This document shows, in pieces, positions 45,257-54,200 of a stretch of 64,000 nt of DNA. The position numbers were made by a program, and so were the translations under genes. Source of the stretch: Halobacillus amylolyticus (GTDB lineage: Bacteria; Bacillota; Bacilli; Bacillales; Halobacillaceae); the NCBI RefSeq assembly GCF_022921115.1, contig NZ_CP095075.1, positions 496,001 to 560,000 of the forward strand. Reading direction: 5' to 3'. Within the stretch, counting starts at the first letter, position 1, and each line of letters starts with the position of its first letter. Under the pieces are notes generated by a model, which saw only the letters and a list, made by a program, of their open reading frames with translations, ran no database searches and was not told the DNA's origin.

Positions 45257-45266
45257 GGAGATTGTT

Positions 45267-46133
45267 ATGGAAATCATCACTAATATAAAACAATTGCAAC
45301 AAAAATCAATAAGCTGGATTCGTCAAGGGAAAAGCATTGGTTTTGTGCCTACCATGGGTTACTTACATGAAGGGCATGAAGCCCTAATGAAAGCTGCCCG
45401 TCAAGAAAACGATATAGTAATTTTAAGCATTTTTGTGAATCCGTTGCAATTTGGCGAAAGTGAGGATTTGAACTCTTACCCTCGTGATGAAGAACACGAT
45501 CGAAAAGTAGCTGAAGAAAATGAGATTGATGTCATTTTCTTTCCTTCAGTGGATTCGATGTATCCAAAGCCGCTTTCTTTGGAATTATCTGTTGTTAGAA
45601 GAGCTGATGTGTTATGTGGGAAGAGCAGGCCAGGCCATTTTGATGGAGTCGTAACCGTTCTTGCAAAGTTATTTAATATGATCCATCCAACAAGCGTTTA
45701 TTTTGGTATGAAAGATGCCCAGCAAATTGCTGTGGTAGATGCTTTGATAAAGGATTTTAACTATCCTATTAATCTGACCACGGTACCTACGGTGCGTGAG
45801 AAGGACGGATTGGCAAAAAGCAGCCGAAACGTGAACTTATTTGATCAGGAGCGGATCGGTGCACCTTTTATTCAACAGGCATTGCAATATGGCAGGCAGC
45901 TTGTAGAAAACGGTGAGAAGAACCAAGCCGAATTGGTCAAAAAAATTCGACAGTTTCTTGAAAATAAATCTCATGGTAATATAGATTATATTGAGTTATT
46001 ATCTTATCCTGAATTAGAGCCCATTGAGCTTATAGACCAACAAGTTATTCTTGCGGCAGCGGTCTTTTATCAAAAAGCAAGATTAATCGACAATGTTGTC
46101 TTTAATGAAAAAGGGGAAAAGACGTTAGGATAA
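45267..46133 (+). CDS. panC: Pantothenate synthetase
   Basis: PanC condenses pantoate and beta-alanine with ATP. The 288-residue protein has PTMGYLHEGHEALM near 30-43 (HIGH-type motif), FVNPLQFGESEDL near 60-72, the GKSRPGHFDGVVTVLAKLFN block near 121-140 and KDGLAKSSRN near 182-191. TAAGGAGAT precedes ATG 45267, 10 nt after panB. The open frame starting at 45192 lies in panB. Confidence 0.95.
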   Translation: MEIITNIKQLQQKSISWIRQGKSIGFVPTMGYLHEGHEALMKAARQENDIVILSIFVNPLQFGESEDLNSYPRDEEHDRKVAEENEIDVIFFPSVDSMYPKPLSLELSVVRRADVLCGKSRPGHFDGVVTVLAKLFNMIHPTSVYFGMKDAQQIAVVDALIKDFNYPINLTTVPTVREKDGLAKSSRNVNLFDQERIGAPFIQQALQYGRQLVENGEKNQAELVKKIRQFLENKSHGNIDYIELLSYPELEPIELIDQQVILAAAVFYQKARLIDNVVFNEKGEKTLG

Positions 46134-46151
46134 GGAGTAAGGGGGCGCACC

Positions 46152-46541
46152 ATGTTTCGCACAATGATGAAGGCGAAAATTCATCGTGCACAGGTCACAG
46201 AGGCCAATTTAAATTACGTGGGCAGTATCACGATTGATCAAAATCTATTGGACAGTGTTGGGATCCTGCCACACGAGAAGGTCCAAATCGTTAATAATAA
46301 TAACGGCGCACGATTAGAGACATATGTGATTGCTGGAGAAAGAGGCAGCGGTGTCGTTTGTTTAAATGGGGCTGCAGCCAGGTTAGTACAGCCAGATGAT
46401 ATCGTCATTATCGTTTCTTATGCCATGCTGAGTGCGGAAGAATTAGCCGATTTCAAACCTAAAATTGCGATTATGGGTGAAAGAAACGAGGTTGTCGAAA
46501 TCGTAGAGGAGGAGCCGCCACTAACTGCTCTTCCCCTATAA
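46152..46541 (+). CDS. panD: Aspartate 1-decarboxylase
   Basis: PanD makes beta-alanine from aspartate using a pyruvoyl group formed by self-cleavage. The 129-residue precursor has the cleavage site Gly24-Ser25 in YVGSITID, lysine and arginine of the active site in the N-terminal part ([11 protein letters not shown]), and the [12 protein letters not shown] block near 73-84. It is the last gene of the pan cluster. Confidence 0.95.
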   Translation: MFRTMMKAKIHRAQVTEANLNYVGSITIDQNLLDSVGILPHEKVQIVNNNNGARLETYVIAGERGSGVVCLNGAAARLVQPDDIVIIVSYAMLSAEELADFKPKIAIMGERNEVVEIVEEEPPLTALPL

Positions 46542-46567
46542 TGTGGAAACAAGAGTTAGACTATGAA

Positions 46568-46611
46568 AAGGATCTTGGCCACGTGAGATAGGACAAGATC
46601 CTTACTTTTAT
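46568..46611 (+). terminator. Terminator after panD
   Basis: AAGGATCTTG (46568-46577) pairs with CAAGATCCTT (46594-46603), followed by a short T-rich run. Confidence 0.65.
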
Positions 46612-46632
46612 GGCCGCGCTTGGAGGGATTTC

Positions 46633-49422
46633 ATGTCGACCTTTGCTATTGTAGATTTAGAAACAACAGGGAATTCATCATCAAAACAGGATCGTATTAT
46701 TGAGATAGGCATTGTCATTATCAAGCAAGGCCAAGTGATTAAGGAGTTTTCGAGCCTTGTTTATCCAGAACGGGATATTCCTCCGTTTATTACCGCTTTG
46801 ACTGGGATACAAGATGAAGATATTATTCACGCCCCACTGTTTTCAGAAATAGCCGAAGACGTATATCAATTAATAGAGGATTGTTATATCGTCGCACATA
46901 ATATTGAATTCGATCTCGGCTTTCTTAATGAAGAATTTATTAGATGTGGGTACAAAGCTCTACATAATCCTATCATTGATACGGTTGAGCTTGCTCGAAT
47001 TTTTCTGCCGGGCTCCCCGAGCTATAAATTAGGGCAATTAGCTGATCATCTGAACATCGGACACGATCGTCCGCACAGGGCTCTTTCGGATGCTCAAGTG
47101 ACTGCAGATTTATTAACCATACTGTTAAATGAGATACATACATTGCCTGAACGTACCTTAACGCATTTGCTAAAAATTGTAGGTAAACTTAAAAGTGATG
47201 TAAGACCTTTTATTGAAACCGCAGTTGAAAAGGCACGGTATAACCAACCAAGCCATGATCAATATGAGGTTCATTATGGATTGCCGATAAAGAAGCGACA
47301 GGTGGAGCTTTATGATACGAAAGATATGGAGTTGCCGTTTAATCAATGGATCAGTGAAGCATATGAAGGTAAAGAAAGATTAAAAAAGATAGTGAATGAT
47401 TATGAGATGCGATCAGGTCAGAGGCAAATGTCAGAGGCCGTGTATCAATCCTTAAATGAGGAAAGGCATGCCTTACTTGAAGCTGGTGCAGGCACGGGAA
47501 AATCACTAGCTTACTTACTTTCTACCTTATATTATTCTGTCACACATAATGAAAGATTGGTTATTTCAACGCATACAACTGCTTTGCAAAACCAATTGTT
47601 AGAAGAGGAAATTCCTAGATTGGAAAAGTTGTTTGGCCGTTCCATAAAAGTGGCTTTATATAAAGGGAAAAGCCATTATATCAGCCTCCTTCACTTTAGT
47701 TATGAGTTAGACAGACCATTTCAAGATAACTACGATATCGTTTTAACTAAAGCGATGATCTTAGTTTGGTTGACAAAAACGAGCACAGGAGATATTGATG
47801 AAATTCAACTGCCATCAAGTGGACAGCAGTTTTGGCATAAAATTTCCGCTGAGCAATCAGGTGGAGTGATGTCATTTAACAATAAGCATGCTTCGTACTT
47901 TCAATGGGCTGAGGAAAGAGCAGAGCATGCAGACCTTCTTATTACAAACCATTCGCTTCTCTGTTTAGATCTAATAAGTAATGAGCAGCGTCTCCCTGCT
48001 TATGATAGGGTGCTAATTGATGAAGCTCATCACTTAGAAACCATCGCCAGCCGCTATTTTGGTATTCGTTTGAATTATAAAGAATTACAGCGGCAGTTAA
48101 CACAGTTCAATGACTTGTTTCACCCAGCTGCGTTCAAACCGGTCAATGTCGGTGTGAAAAAACAAGTTCAACAAGGCAGCCGGCATGTTGAACAAGCAAA
48201 AGAAGAACTTAATCAATTATCAAGATACCTATTCCAAAAGGTTAAGGCATCCCGTAAAAGGTCTCAATCAAGAAGCGATATTGGCAGAGTGCAATATTTA
48301 TTAAAAGAAGAGATAGACAGTGCGTTCGCTGCTACTAGTCATGAAATGGCACAAAGATTTTTATCTAACATTCAAGCTATTAAAAGGGAAACAATAGCTC
48401 TGATGGATCTTATTGGACCACTATTATCCACCGCGGATAATGAGGATGTTCGTGTACTATTTTCAAGGCTAGACACCAATGCAAGTGTCTGTGAAACAAT
48501 TATCGATCAGCTCGGCAATTATTTTGATTTGGATGACAATGTTGTGAGGTGGATTGAAATTGATGCAGATGGGGCTTCCAATTCTGTTTATTTATATAGT
48601 GAGCCGTTACATGTAGCTGAGCTGCTACATGAAAGGCTATTTTTGACGAAGAAGAGTGTTGTATTAACGAGTGCGACACTTACCACAAACGGCTCTTTTG
48701 ACTATATGAAGCGTTTAATAGGAGTAGACAATTGGAAGGATCTTTATGAACTTTCCATCCCATCACCTTATGATTATAAACAGCGGGTCAGGCTGATGGT
48801 TCCAAACGATTTTCCAAATATCAAAGAGGATCCAGAGGAGTTTATTTATTCGATTAGTGAAGCAATTTATTCGATTGCCCATGCCACTAAAGGCCGAATG
48901 CTCGTTCTGTTCACCTCATATGACATGCTAAAAAAAACATATTATTTATTGAAAGATGTCATTAATCCTGAGGAATTCATGGTCTTTGCTCAAGGGATCT
49001 CAACTGGAAGCAGAGATCGTTTGCGAAAGAATTTTCAAACTTTTGACCAATCCATTTTGCTAGGAACAAGTTCTTTTTGGGAAGGGGTAGATATCCCTGG
49101 AGATGATCTTTCATGCCTTGTGATTGTTCGACTTCCTTTTCAGCCGCCAGACCAACCTTTACAGATTATGCGAGATCTTAGGCTTAAGCAACAAGGCCAA
49201 AGCCCATTTATGAATCAGTCGCTTCCTCACGCTATCATTCGTTTTAAGCAAGGGTTCGGGCGTTTGATTCGGTCAACGACTGATCGAGGTGTGGTGTTTG
49301 TTTGTGATCACCGTCTTATAGAAGCGAAGTATGGAGAGCATTTTCTTGCATCTATTCCAGATATTCCACTTACGTATAAATCAACTTCAACACTTGTACA
49401 AGAGATGGAAAAATGGTTGTAA
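46633..49422 (+). CDS. dinG: DinG-family helicase with N-terminal 3'-5' exonuclease
   Basis: This is a 929-residue protein of the Gram-positive DinG type. Residues 1-165 form a DEDDh exonuclease (FAIVDLETTG, AHNIEFDLGF, HRALSDAQVTADLL). The rest is an XPD-like superfamily 2 helicase with Walker A LEAGAGTGKS near 282, DEAHHLE near 465, and FWEGVDIPGDDL near 820. The iron-sulfur cysteines of E. coli DinG are not evident, as is normal for this type. In some Gram-positive bacteria the helicase part is inactive, so function is inferred. GGAGGG precedes the ATG. Its location between panD and ypmA is as in B. subtilis. Confidence 0.93.
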   Translation: MSTFAIVDLETTGNSSSKQDRIIEIGIVIIKQGQVIKEFSSLVYPERDIPPFITALTGIQDEDIIHAPLFSEIAEDVYQLIEDCYIVAHNIEFDLGFLNEEFIRCGYKALHNPIIDTVELARIFLPGSPSYKLGQLADHLNIGHDRPHRALSDAQVTADLLTILLNEIHTLPERTLTHLLKIVGKLKSDVRPFIETAVEKARYNQPSHDQYEVHYGLPIKKRQVELYDTKDMELPFNQWISEAYEGKERLKKIVNDYEMRSGQRQMSEAVYQSLNEERHALLEAGAGTGKSLAYLLSTLYYSVTHNERLVISTHTTALQNQLLEEEIPRLEKLFGRSIKVALYKGKSHYISLLHFSYELDRPFQDNYDIVLTKAMILVWLTKTSTGDIDEIQLPSSGQQFWHKISAEQSGGVMSFNNKHASYFQWAEERAEHADLLITNHSLLCLDLISNEQRLPAYDRVLIDEAHHLETIASRYFGIRLNYKELQRQLTQFNDLFHPAAFKPVNVGVKKQVQQGSRHVEQAKEELNQLSRYLFQKVKASRKRSQSRSDIGRVQYLLKEEIDSAFAATSHEMAQRFLSNIQAIKRETIALMDLIGPLLSTADNEDVRVLFSRLDTNASVCETIIDQLGNYFDLDDNVVRWIEIDADGASNSVYLYSEPLHVAELLHERLFLTKKSVVLTSATLTTNGSFDYMKRLIGVDNWKDLYELSIPSPYDYKQRVRLMVPNDFPNIKEDPEEFIYSISEAIYSIAHATKGRMLVLFTSYDMLKKTYYLLKDVINPEEFMVFAQGISTGSRDRLRKNFQTFDQSILLGTSSFWEGVDIPGDDLSCLVIVRLPFQPPDQPLQIMRDLRLKQQGQSPFMNQSLPHAIIRFKQGFGRLIRSTTDRGVVFVCDHRLIEAKYGEHFLASIPDIPLTYKSTSTLVQEMEKWL

Positions 49423-49518
49423 AATCCTTGGATGGTATCTAATTAAGTTCATAACCTGTTATACTATTTTACGTATAAACCGATGAAAAAGGATTAAGAC
49501 GGATGGGGGACAGAAATG

Positions 49519-49689
49519 ATGGAAAATAAAATAGAAACAATGTCAACCGTACGGATTCAAAAATCAGATGACCTTTATAAGGTTGTTGATACACTTAATC
49601 GTACGTTGAAAGACCAAAATTTAATGTTTGGACTTGCTTTAGATGAAGATGATAATGAAACAGCAGTCTTCACGATTTACCGTACCTAG
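49519..49689 (+). CDS. ypmA: Small conserved protein YpmA (DUF4264)
   Basis: This is a 56-residue reading frame. Its product has the TVRIQKSDDLYKVVDTLNRT and MFGLALDEDD segments and ends in FTIYRT, the pattern of B. subtilis YpmA (56 residues). Function is unknown. ATG 49519 has GGGGGA about 8 nt upstream; ATG 49516 is an alternative. Its end overlaps ypmB by 35 nt, suggesting coupling. The order dinG-ypmA-ypmB-aspB is as in B. subtilis. Confidence 0.8.
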   Translation: MENKIETMSTVRIQKSDDLYKVVDTLNRTLKDQNLMFGLALDEDDNETAVFTIYRT

Positions 49690-50182
49690 CTGGCTGCGGT
49701 GGGTTCTCCTCATCATCGGAATAGTAATTGTTATCTCAGGAAGTGCCCTTACCTGGATGTATGTACAAATAGAAGATAAACAGACAGAGGGATTTACAGA
49801 GGCCAAAAATTTGGCGGTTTCAGAAACAAAAATGACAGAGGTCACAGATGTTTTAAGCTATAATGGTGAAATACCCATTCATATTGTTCGCGGTCTAAAT
49901 GGAAATGATGAAGAATTAGTCACCTTTATAAATCTTGAGAAGAAAGAAGTGCTGACGACGATTAAAGCGAGTTCAATGATCCCTTCGAGCGGTTTAAAAA
50001 CCGGGCTGCAGACTGACTGTTCTGCCTGCTCATTTATTGACGTACAGCTCGCGTATGAAGAAAATAGTCCAGCATGGGAACTTACTTATATAGATGAAAA
50101 TCAACGATACGTATTAGAGTATGTAAAAGTTACAAATGGCGATCCTATTCAAAGATTTGCATTTCGTCAACCACAATCTTAA
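49655..50182 (+). CDS. ypmB: YpmB, single-pass membrane protein with PepSY-like domains
   Basis: This is a protein of about 175 residues with a basic N-terminus, one membrane helix (WLRWVLLIIGIVIVISGSALTW) and an outer region of two small alpha/beta repeats typical of YpmB. A CSAC pair near residue 128 is unusual and could form a disulfide. The start is uncertain: ATG 49655 or 49643 have only weak ribosome sites inside ypmA. Its role is unknown. It is next to aspB as in B. subtilis. Confidence 0.72.
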   Translation: MKQQSSRFTVPSWLRWVLLIIGIVIVISGSALTWMYVQIEDKQTEGFTEAKNLAVSETKMTEVTDVLSYNGEIPIHIVRGLNGNDEELVTFINLEKKEVLTTIKASSMIPSSGLKTGLQTDCSACSFIDVQLAYEENSPAWELTYIDENQRYVLEYVKVTNGDPIQRFAFRQPQS

Positions 50183-50199
50183 GTGAAGGGATGAATAAA

Positions 50200-51384
50200 A
50201 TGGAATTAGCTAAACGAGTACAAACACTTACACCATCATCTACATTAGCCATTACGGCTAAAGCTAAAGCGTTAAAAGCAGAAGGGTATGATGTCATCGG
50301 TCTTGGAGCTGGTGAGCCCGATTTTAATACACCTTCGCATATAATTGAGGCGGCAGGGAAGGCCATGCAGGAAGGACATACGAAATATACACCTTCTGGG
50401 GGCATCCCTGATTTAAAAGATGCGATTTTGTCAAAAATGAAAAGAGACCAAAATTTGACCTACTCACCTAGTGAGGTTATTGTTACGACTGGGGCCAAGC
50501 ATGCTTTATTTACGTTGTTTCAAGTTTTGCTAAATAAGGGGGATGAAGTCATCGTTCCGGCCCCTTATTGGGTCAGTTATCCCGAACAAATTAAATTGGC
50601 TGAAGGTGCCCCTGTCATTGTTAAAGCAAAGGAAGAACATCAATTCAAAATCACACCTGAACAACTCGAAGAGGCAATAACAGAGAAGACGAAGGCTGTT
50701 ATCATCAATTCTCCAAGTAATCCAACAGGCATGGTGTATTCTGAAGATGAGCTTCGTGCAATTGGAGAAGTTTGCTTAAGACATGACATTCTTATCATCT
50801 CAGATGAAATTTATGAAAAACTGATCTATTCCAATGACAAGCATGTGTCCATGGCTCAGCTGTCAGACAAACTTTATAAACAAACCATCATTATTAATGG
50901 TGTTTCTAAATCACACTCCATGACTGGTTGGAGAATTGGTTACGCTCTAGGCCGAACAGAGATCATCCAGGCTATGACAAATATGGCTTCACATTCCACA
51001 TCAAACCCGACTTCAGTAGCTCAGTATGCTGCACTAGCCGCTTATAATGGGTCAGATGATGAGATAAGTGAAATGCGGAAAGCCTTTCACAAAAGGTTAG
51101 ATACTCTACACAGCTGGCTGCTTGCGATCCCAGGTGTATCGTGTGAGAAGCCTATGGGAGCTTTTTACCTATTTCCTAATGTGATTCGTACGGCTACTAT
51201 TTGTGGTTTTAAAACCGTGGATGAGTGGGTAACTGCACTGCTTGAAGAAGAGAAGATTGCTCTCGTGCCTGGATCTGGTTTTGGATCACCTGATAATGTC
51301 AGACTGTCTTATGCAACATCAATTGACCAATTAGAAGAAGCGGCGAAGCGTATTCAACGTTTTGTAGATAAACACCAATCATAA
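50200..51384 (+). CDS. aspB: Aspartate aminotransferase
   Basis: This class I PLP enzyme interconverts aspartate and oxaloacetate with glutamate. The 394-residue protein has [12 protein letters not shown] near 34-45, [11 protein letters not shown] near 64-74, [12 protein letters not shown] near 168-179, and the PLP lysine in [16 protein letters not shown] near 230-245. ATG 50200 fits the B. subtilis N-terminus (KLAKRV-type) and has GAAGGG about 10 nt upstream; ATG 50191 abuts that site. Confidence 0.93.
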   Translation: MELAKRVQTLTPSSTLAITAKAKALKAEGYDVIGLGAGEPDFNTPSHIIEAAGKAMQEGHTKYTPSGGIPDLKDAILSKMKRDQNLTYSPSEVIVTTGAKHALFTLFQVLLNKGDEVIVPAPYWVSYPEQIKLAEGAPVIVKAKEEHQFKITPEQLEEAITEKTKAVIINSPSNPTGMVYSEDELRAIGEVCLRHDILIISDEIYEKLIYSNDKHVSMAQLSDKLYKQTIIINGVSKSHSMTGWRIGYALGRTEIIQAMTNMASHSTSNPTSVAQYAALAAYNGSDDEISEMRKAFHKRLDTLHSWLLAIPGVSCEKPMGAFYLFPNVIRTATICGFKTVDEWVTALLEEEKIALVPGSGFGSPDNVRLSYATSIDQLEEAAKRIQRFVDKHQS

Positions 51385-51406
51385 AGTGAAGCATGGAGGT
51401 ATACTC

Positions 51407-52699
51407 ATGAAAACAACAATTGCAGAAGTTTCAAGATATGTAGGAGAAGAAGTTACCATTGGTGTCTGGTTGCAGAATAAGCGATCAAGCGGGAAAATAG
51501 CTTTTCTTCAGCTTCGTGACGGAACTGGATTTATGCAAGGTATCGTTGTGAAGGCGGATATTGGCGAAGATAAGTTTCAACAGGCAAAAGCACTGACACA
51601 GGAAACATCTCTTTACGTCACAGGTGTAGTCGTTGAAGATACACGTTCTTCCTTCGGGTACGAGCTGCAAGTGAACAACTTCGAAATTATTCACGAAGCT
51701 GTTGATTATCCGATTACACCGAAAGAACACGGAACAGAGTTCTTGATGGATCATCGCCACTTATGGCTGCGTTCTAAAAAGCAGCATGCAGTCATGAAAG
51801 TTAGAAATGAAATTATTCGAGCTACGTATGAATTTTTTAATACCAATGGATACACGAAAATTGACTCACCAATCTTAACCGGGTCTTCAGCAGAAGGTAC
51901 AACTGAATTATTCCACACAAAATATTTCGATGAAGAAGCCTATTTGTCTCAGAGTGGACAGCTTTACTTAGAAGCAGCAGCAATGGCGTTTGGTAAAGTA
52001 TTCAGTTTCGGGCCTACTTTCCGAGCAGAAAAATCAAAAACGCGTCGTCATCTCATTGAATTCTGGATGATTGAGCCTGAAATGGCTTTTATGGATCATG
52101 ATGACAGTCTTGAAGTTCAAGAGCAGTATGTCACACATGTTGTGGAAGCTGTGCTTGAAAATTGTACACTTGAGCTTGAGGCTCTTGGTCGCGATAAAGC
52201 TGTCCTTGAGAAGATAAAAGCCCCCTTCCCAAGAATTAGCTATGACGAAGCAATTGATTTATTGAAAGAAAAGGGTTTTGATGATATCGACTGGGGAGAA
52301 GATTTCGGTGCTCCACATGAAACGGCAATTGCTGAGAGCTATGATAAACCAGTATTCATTGTAAACTATCCTGCTGAAATTAAAGCCTTCTACATGAAGC
52401 CAGATCCAGAACGCCCCGAAGTGGTTTTATGTGCAGATTTAATCGCTCCAGAAGGCTATGGTGAAATTATTGGCGGATCACAGCGGATTGATGACCTTGA
52501 ACTTATGCAAAAGCGTTATGAGGAGCATGATCTAACAGGAGATGCCTACCAGTGGTACTTGCAGCTTCGTGAATACGGGAGCGTACCGCATTCAGGTTTC
52601 GGTTTAGGACTTGAACGCACAGTTGCCTGGATTGCCGGTGTCGAACACGTTCGTGAAACGATTCCATTTCCACGTTTATTGAATCGCTTATATCCTTAA
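51407..52699 (+). CDS. asnS: Asparaginyl-tRNA synthetase
   Basis: AsnS charges tRNA-Asn. The 430-residue class II enzyme has an N-terminal OB-fold (about 1-110, [20 protein letters not shown]), motif 2 ([25 protein letters not shown], near 205-229) and motif 3 ([15 protein letters not shown] near 395-410). ATG 51407 has ATGGAGGT upstream and gives exactly the B. subtilis length. There is no T-box leader in the short gap after aspB. Confidence 0.96.
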   Translation: MKTTIAEVSRYVGEEVTIGVWLQNKRSSGKIAFLQLRDGTGFMQGIVVKADIGEDKFQQAKALTQETSLYVTGVVVEDTRSSFGYELQVNNFEIIHEAVDYPITPKEHGTEFLMDHRHLWLRSKKQHAVMKVRNEIIRATYEFFNTNGYTKIDSPILTGSSAEGTTELFHTKYFDEEAYLSQSGQLYLEAAAMAFGKVFSFGPTFRAEKSKTRRHLIEFWMIEPEMAFMDHDDSLEVQEQYVTHVVEAVLENCTLELEALGRDKAVLEKIKAPFPRISYDEAIDLLKEKGFDDIDWGEDFGAPHETAIAESYDKPVFIVNYPAEIKAFYMKPDPERPEVVLCADLIAPEGYGEIIGGSQRIDDLELMQKRYEEHDLTGDAYQWYLQLREYGSVPHSGFGLGLERTVAWIAGVEHVRETIPFPRLLNRLYP

Positions 52700-52712
52700 T
52701 ATAGAGGTAGTC

Positions 52713-52752
52713 ACACCGATAGAAGAACGCTTATACTATCGGTGTTTTTTCC
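52713..52752 (+). terminator. Terminator after asnS
   Basis: ACACCGATAG (52713-52722) pairs with CTATCGGTGT (52736-52745), followed by a T run. Confidence 0.85.
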
Positions 52753-52783
52753 TTTTTAATCATCATAGATTGAGGTGGACATC

Positions 52784-53476
52784 TTGTCGAAGTATCAAAG
52801 CTTTCAGGAGATCATGAATCATCAATTGATGATCCCAAAGCAACTATTAACAGAATATCGTCGATTAGGAATGGATGAGCAGGAACTTGCCGTATTGTTA
52901 CAGATTCATCGTTTTTATTTAGATGGGAATCCTTTTCCAACCCCAGAAGAGCTGGCTGACTATCTTTCTTTCTCAAGCCAGGACTGTTCAAAAGTCTTAA
53001 GAAGTCTTATTCAAAAACAGTTGATAACCATTGAACAGAAGCATAGTGAACAACTAGTTAGAAATGAATCTTATTCTCTCGAACCCTTGTGGGAGAAATT
53101 ATTTGCCCAACATAAACACTCGTATGCTACCGAAGAGGAGCAAGCAGGAAGTTTGTTTTCTTTGTTCGAGCAGGAGTTTGGCCGGCCGCTATCCCCATTT
53201 GAGATCGAGAATATCAATATATGGCTAGATCAGGAGGAGCAAGAACCTTCACTTATAAAAGCTGCATTGCGGGAAGCAGTGTTGATGGGGAAACTCAACT
53301 TTAAATATATCGATCGTATTTTACGTGAGTGGAAAAGAAAAGGCATTCAAACAGTGGATCAAGCCCGGCAGCATGGTAAGCAGTTTAGACAAGGGCAAGT
53401 TAAAAATTCTTCCTCTCAAGCAAAGCCAAAACGTGATGTATCGCTGTATTATAACTGGTTAGAAGAGGACTCATAG
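52784..53476 (+). CDS. dnaD: DNA replication initiation protein DnaD
   Basis: DnaD remodels the origin and helps recruit the replicative helicase with DnaA and DnaB. The protein has about 230 residues, with an N-terminal winged-helix oligomerisation domain (to about 110) and the C-terminal DDBH2 domain (FGRPLSPFEIENINIWLDQ near 142-160 and KLNFKYIDRILREWKRKGI near 180-198). It ends in the YxWL-type YYNWLEE. TTG 52784 is preferred because GAGGTG lies 6 nt upstream; GTG 52775 would overlap that site. Confidence 0.9.
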   Translation: MSKYQSFQEIMNHQLMIPKQLLTEYRRLGMDEQELAVLLQIHRFYLDGNPFPTPEELADYLSFSSQDCSKVLRSLIQKQLITIEQKHSEQLVRNESYSLEPLWEKLFAQHKHSYATEEEQAGSLFSLFEQEFGRPLSPFEIENINIWLDQEEQEPSLIKAALREAVLMGKLNFKYIDRILREWKRKGIQTVDQARQHGKQFRQGQVKNSSSQAKPKRDVSLYYNWLEEDS

Positions 53477-53487
53477 GGAGAAACGTT

Positions 53488-54141
53488 ATGCTAAATAAAA
53501 AACAAATCAGAGAATGTTTAGACGTATTTGAGGATATGTTTCCTGATGCAGAATGTGAGCTCACTCATAACAATCCATTTGAACTTCTAGTTGCTGTTCT
53601 CTTATCGGCTCAAGCTACTGATGCATTAGTAAACAAGGTTACCCCTCATTTATTTAAAAAATATGAGAGACCGGAAGACTATCTTGCTGTCCCGCTTGAG
53701 GAACTCCAGGATGATATTAAATCGATTGGGCTATATCGAAACAAAGCAAAAAACATTCAAAAACTCTCACATACGTTAATTGAGAAATTTAATGGAAGAG
53801 TTCCTTCAACGAAGCAGGAGCTAGAGAGTTTGGCTGGCGTTGGAAGGAAAACGGCGAATGTCGTTGCCTCCGTGGCCTTTGGCGAACCAGCAATCGCTGT
53901 AGATACACATGTTGAGCGTGTCTCTAAACGATTAGCCATTTGTCGCTATAAAGACTCTGTGCTAGAAGTTGAAAAAACGTTGATGCGTAAATTCCCGAAA
54001 GAAGAATGGAGTGACACACATCATCGCATGATTTTTTTTGGCCGCTATCACTGTAAAGCACAGCGTCCCAACTGTGAGGAATGTCAATTGCTTCACTTGT
54101 GCAGGGAAGGGCAGAAGCGAATGAGGAAAAAGAGAGAGTAA
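53488..54141 (+). CDS. nth: Endonuclease III
   Basis: Nth removes oxidised pyrimidines and nicks the abasic site. The 217-residue protein has the helix-hairpin-helix LESLAGVGRKTANVVAS near 112-128 (catalytic lysine), the catalytic aspartate in AVDTHVERVS near 138-147, and the iron-sulfur cysteines (C189, C196, C199, C205 pattern in CKAQRPNCEECQLLHLC). It follows dnaD by 11 nt, as in B. subtilis. Confidence 0.96.
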   Translation: MLNKKQIRECLDVFEDMFPDAECELTHNNPFELLVAVLLSAQATDALVNKVTPHLFKKYERPEDYLAVPLEELQDDIKSIGLYRNKAKNIQKLSHTLIEKFNGRVPSTKQELESLAGVGRKTANVVASVAFGEPAIAVDTHVERVSKRLAICRYKDSVLEVEKTLMRKFPKEEWSDTHHRMIFFGRYHCKAQRPNCEECQLLHLCREGQKRMRKKRE

Positions 54142-54158
54142 AATAAAGATACACAAAT

Positions 54159-54188
54159 AAAGCACACTGTCATTAGACAGTGTGCTTT
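54159..54188 (+). terminator. Bidirectional terminator between nth and ponA
   Basis: AAAGCACACTGTC (54159-54171) pairs with GACAGTGTGCTTT (54176-54188), loop ATTA. T-rich sequence is present on the minus side; the plus side has a short one. Confidence 0.8.
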
Positions 54189-54200
54189 ACTGTGGGATAA

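Noticed and set aside
51385..51406. T-box riboswitch ahead of asnS
   Set aside because: The gap after aspB is only about 20 nt, far too short.
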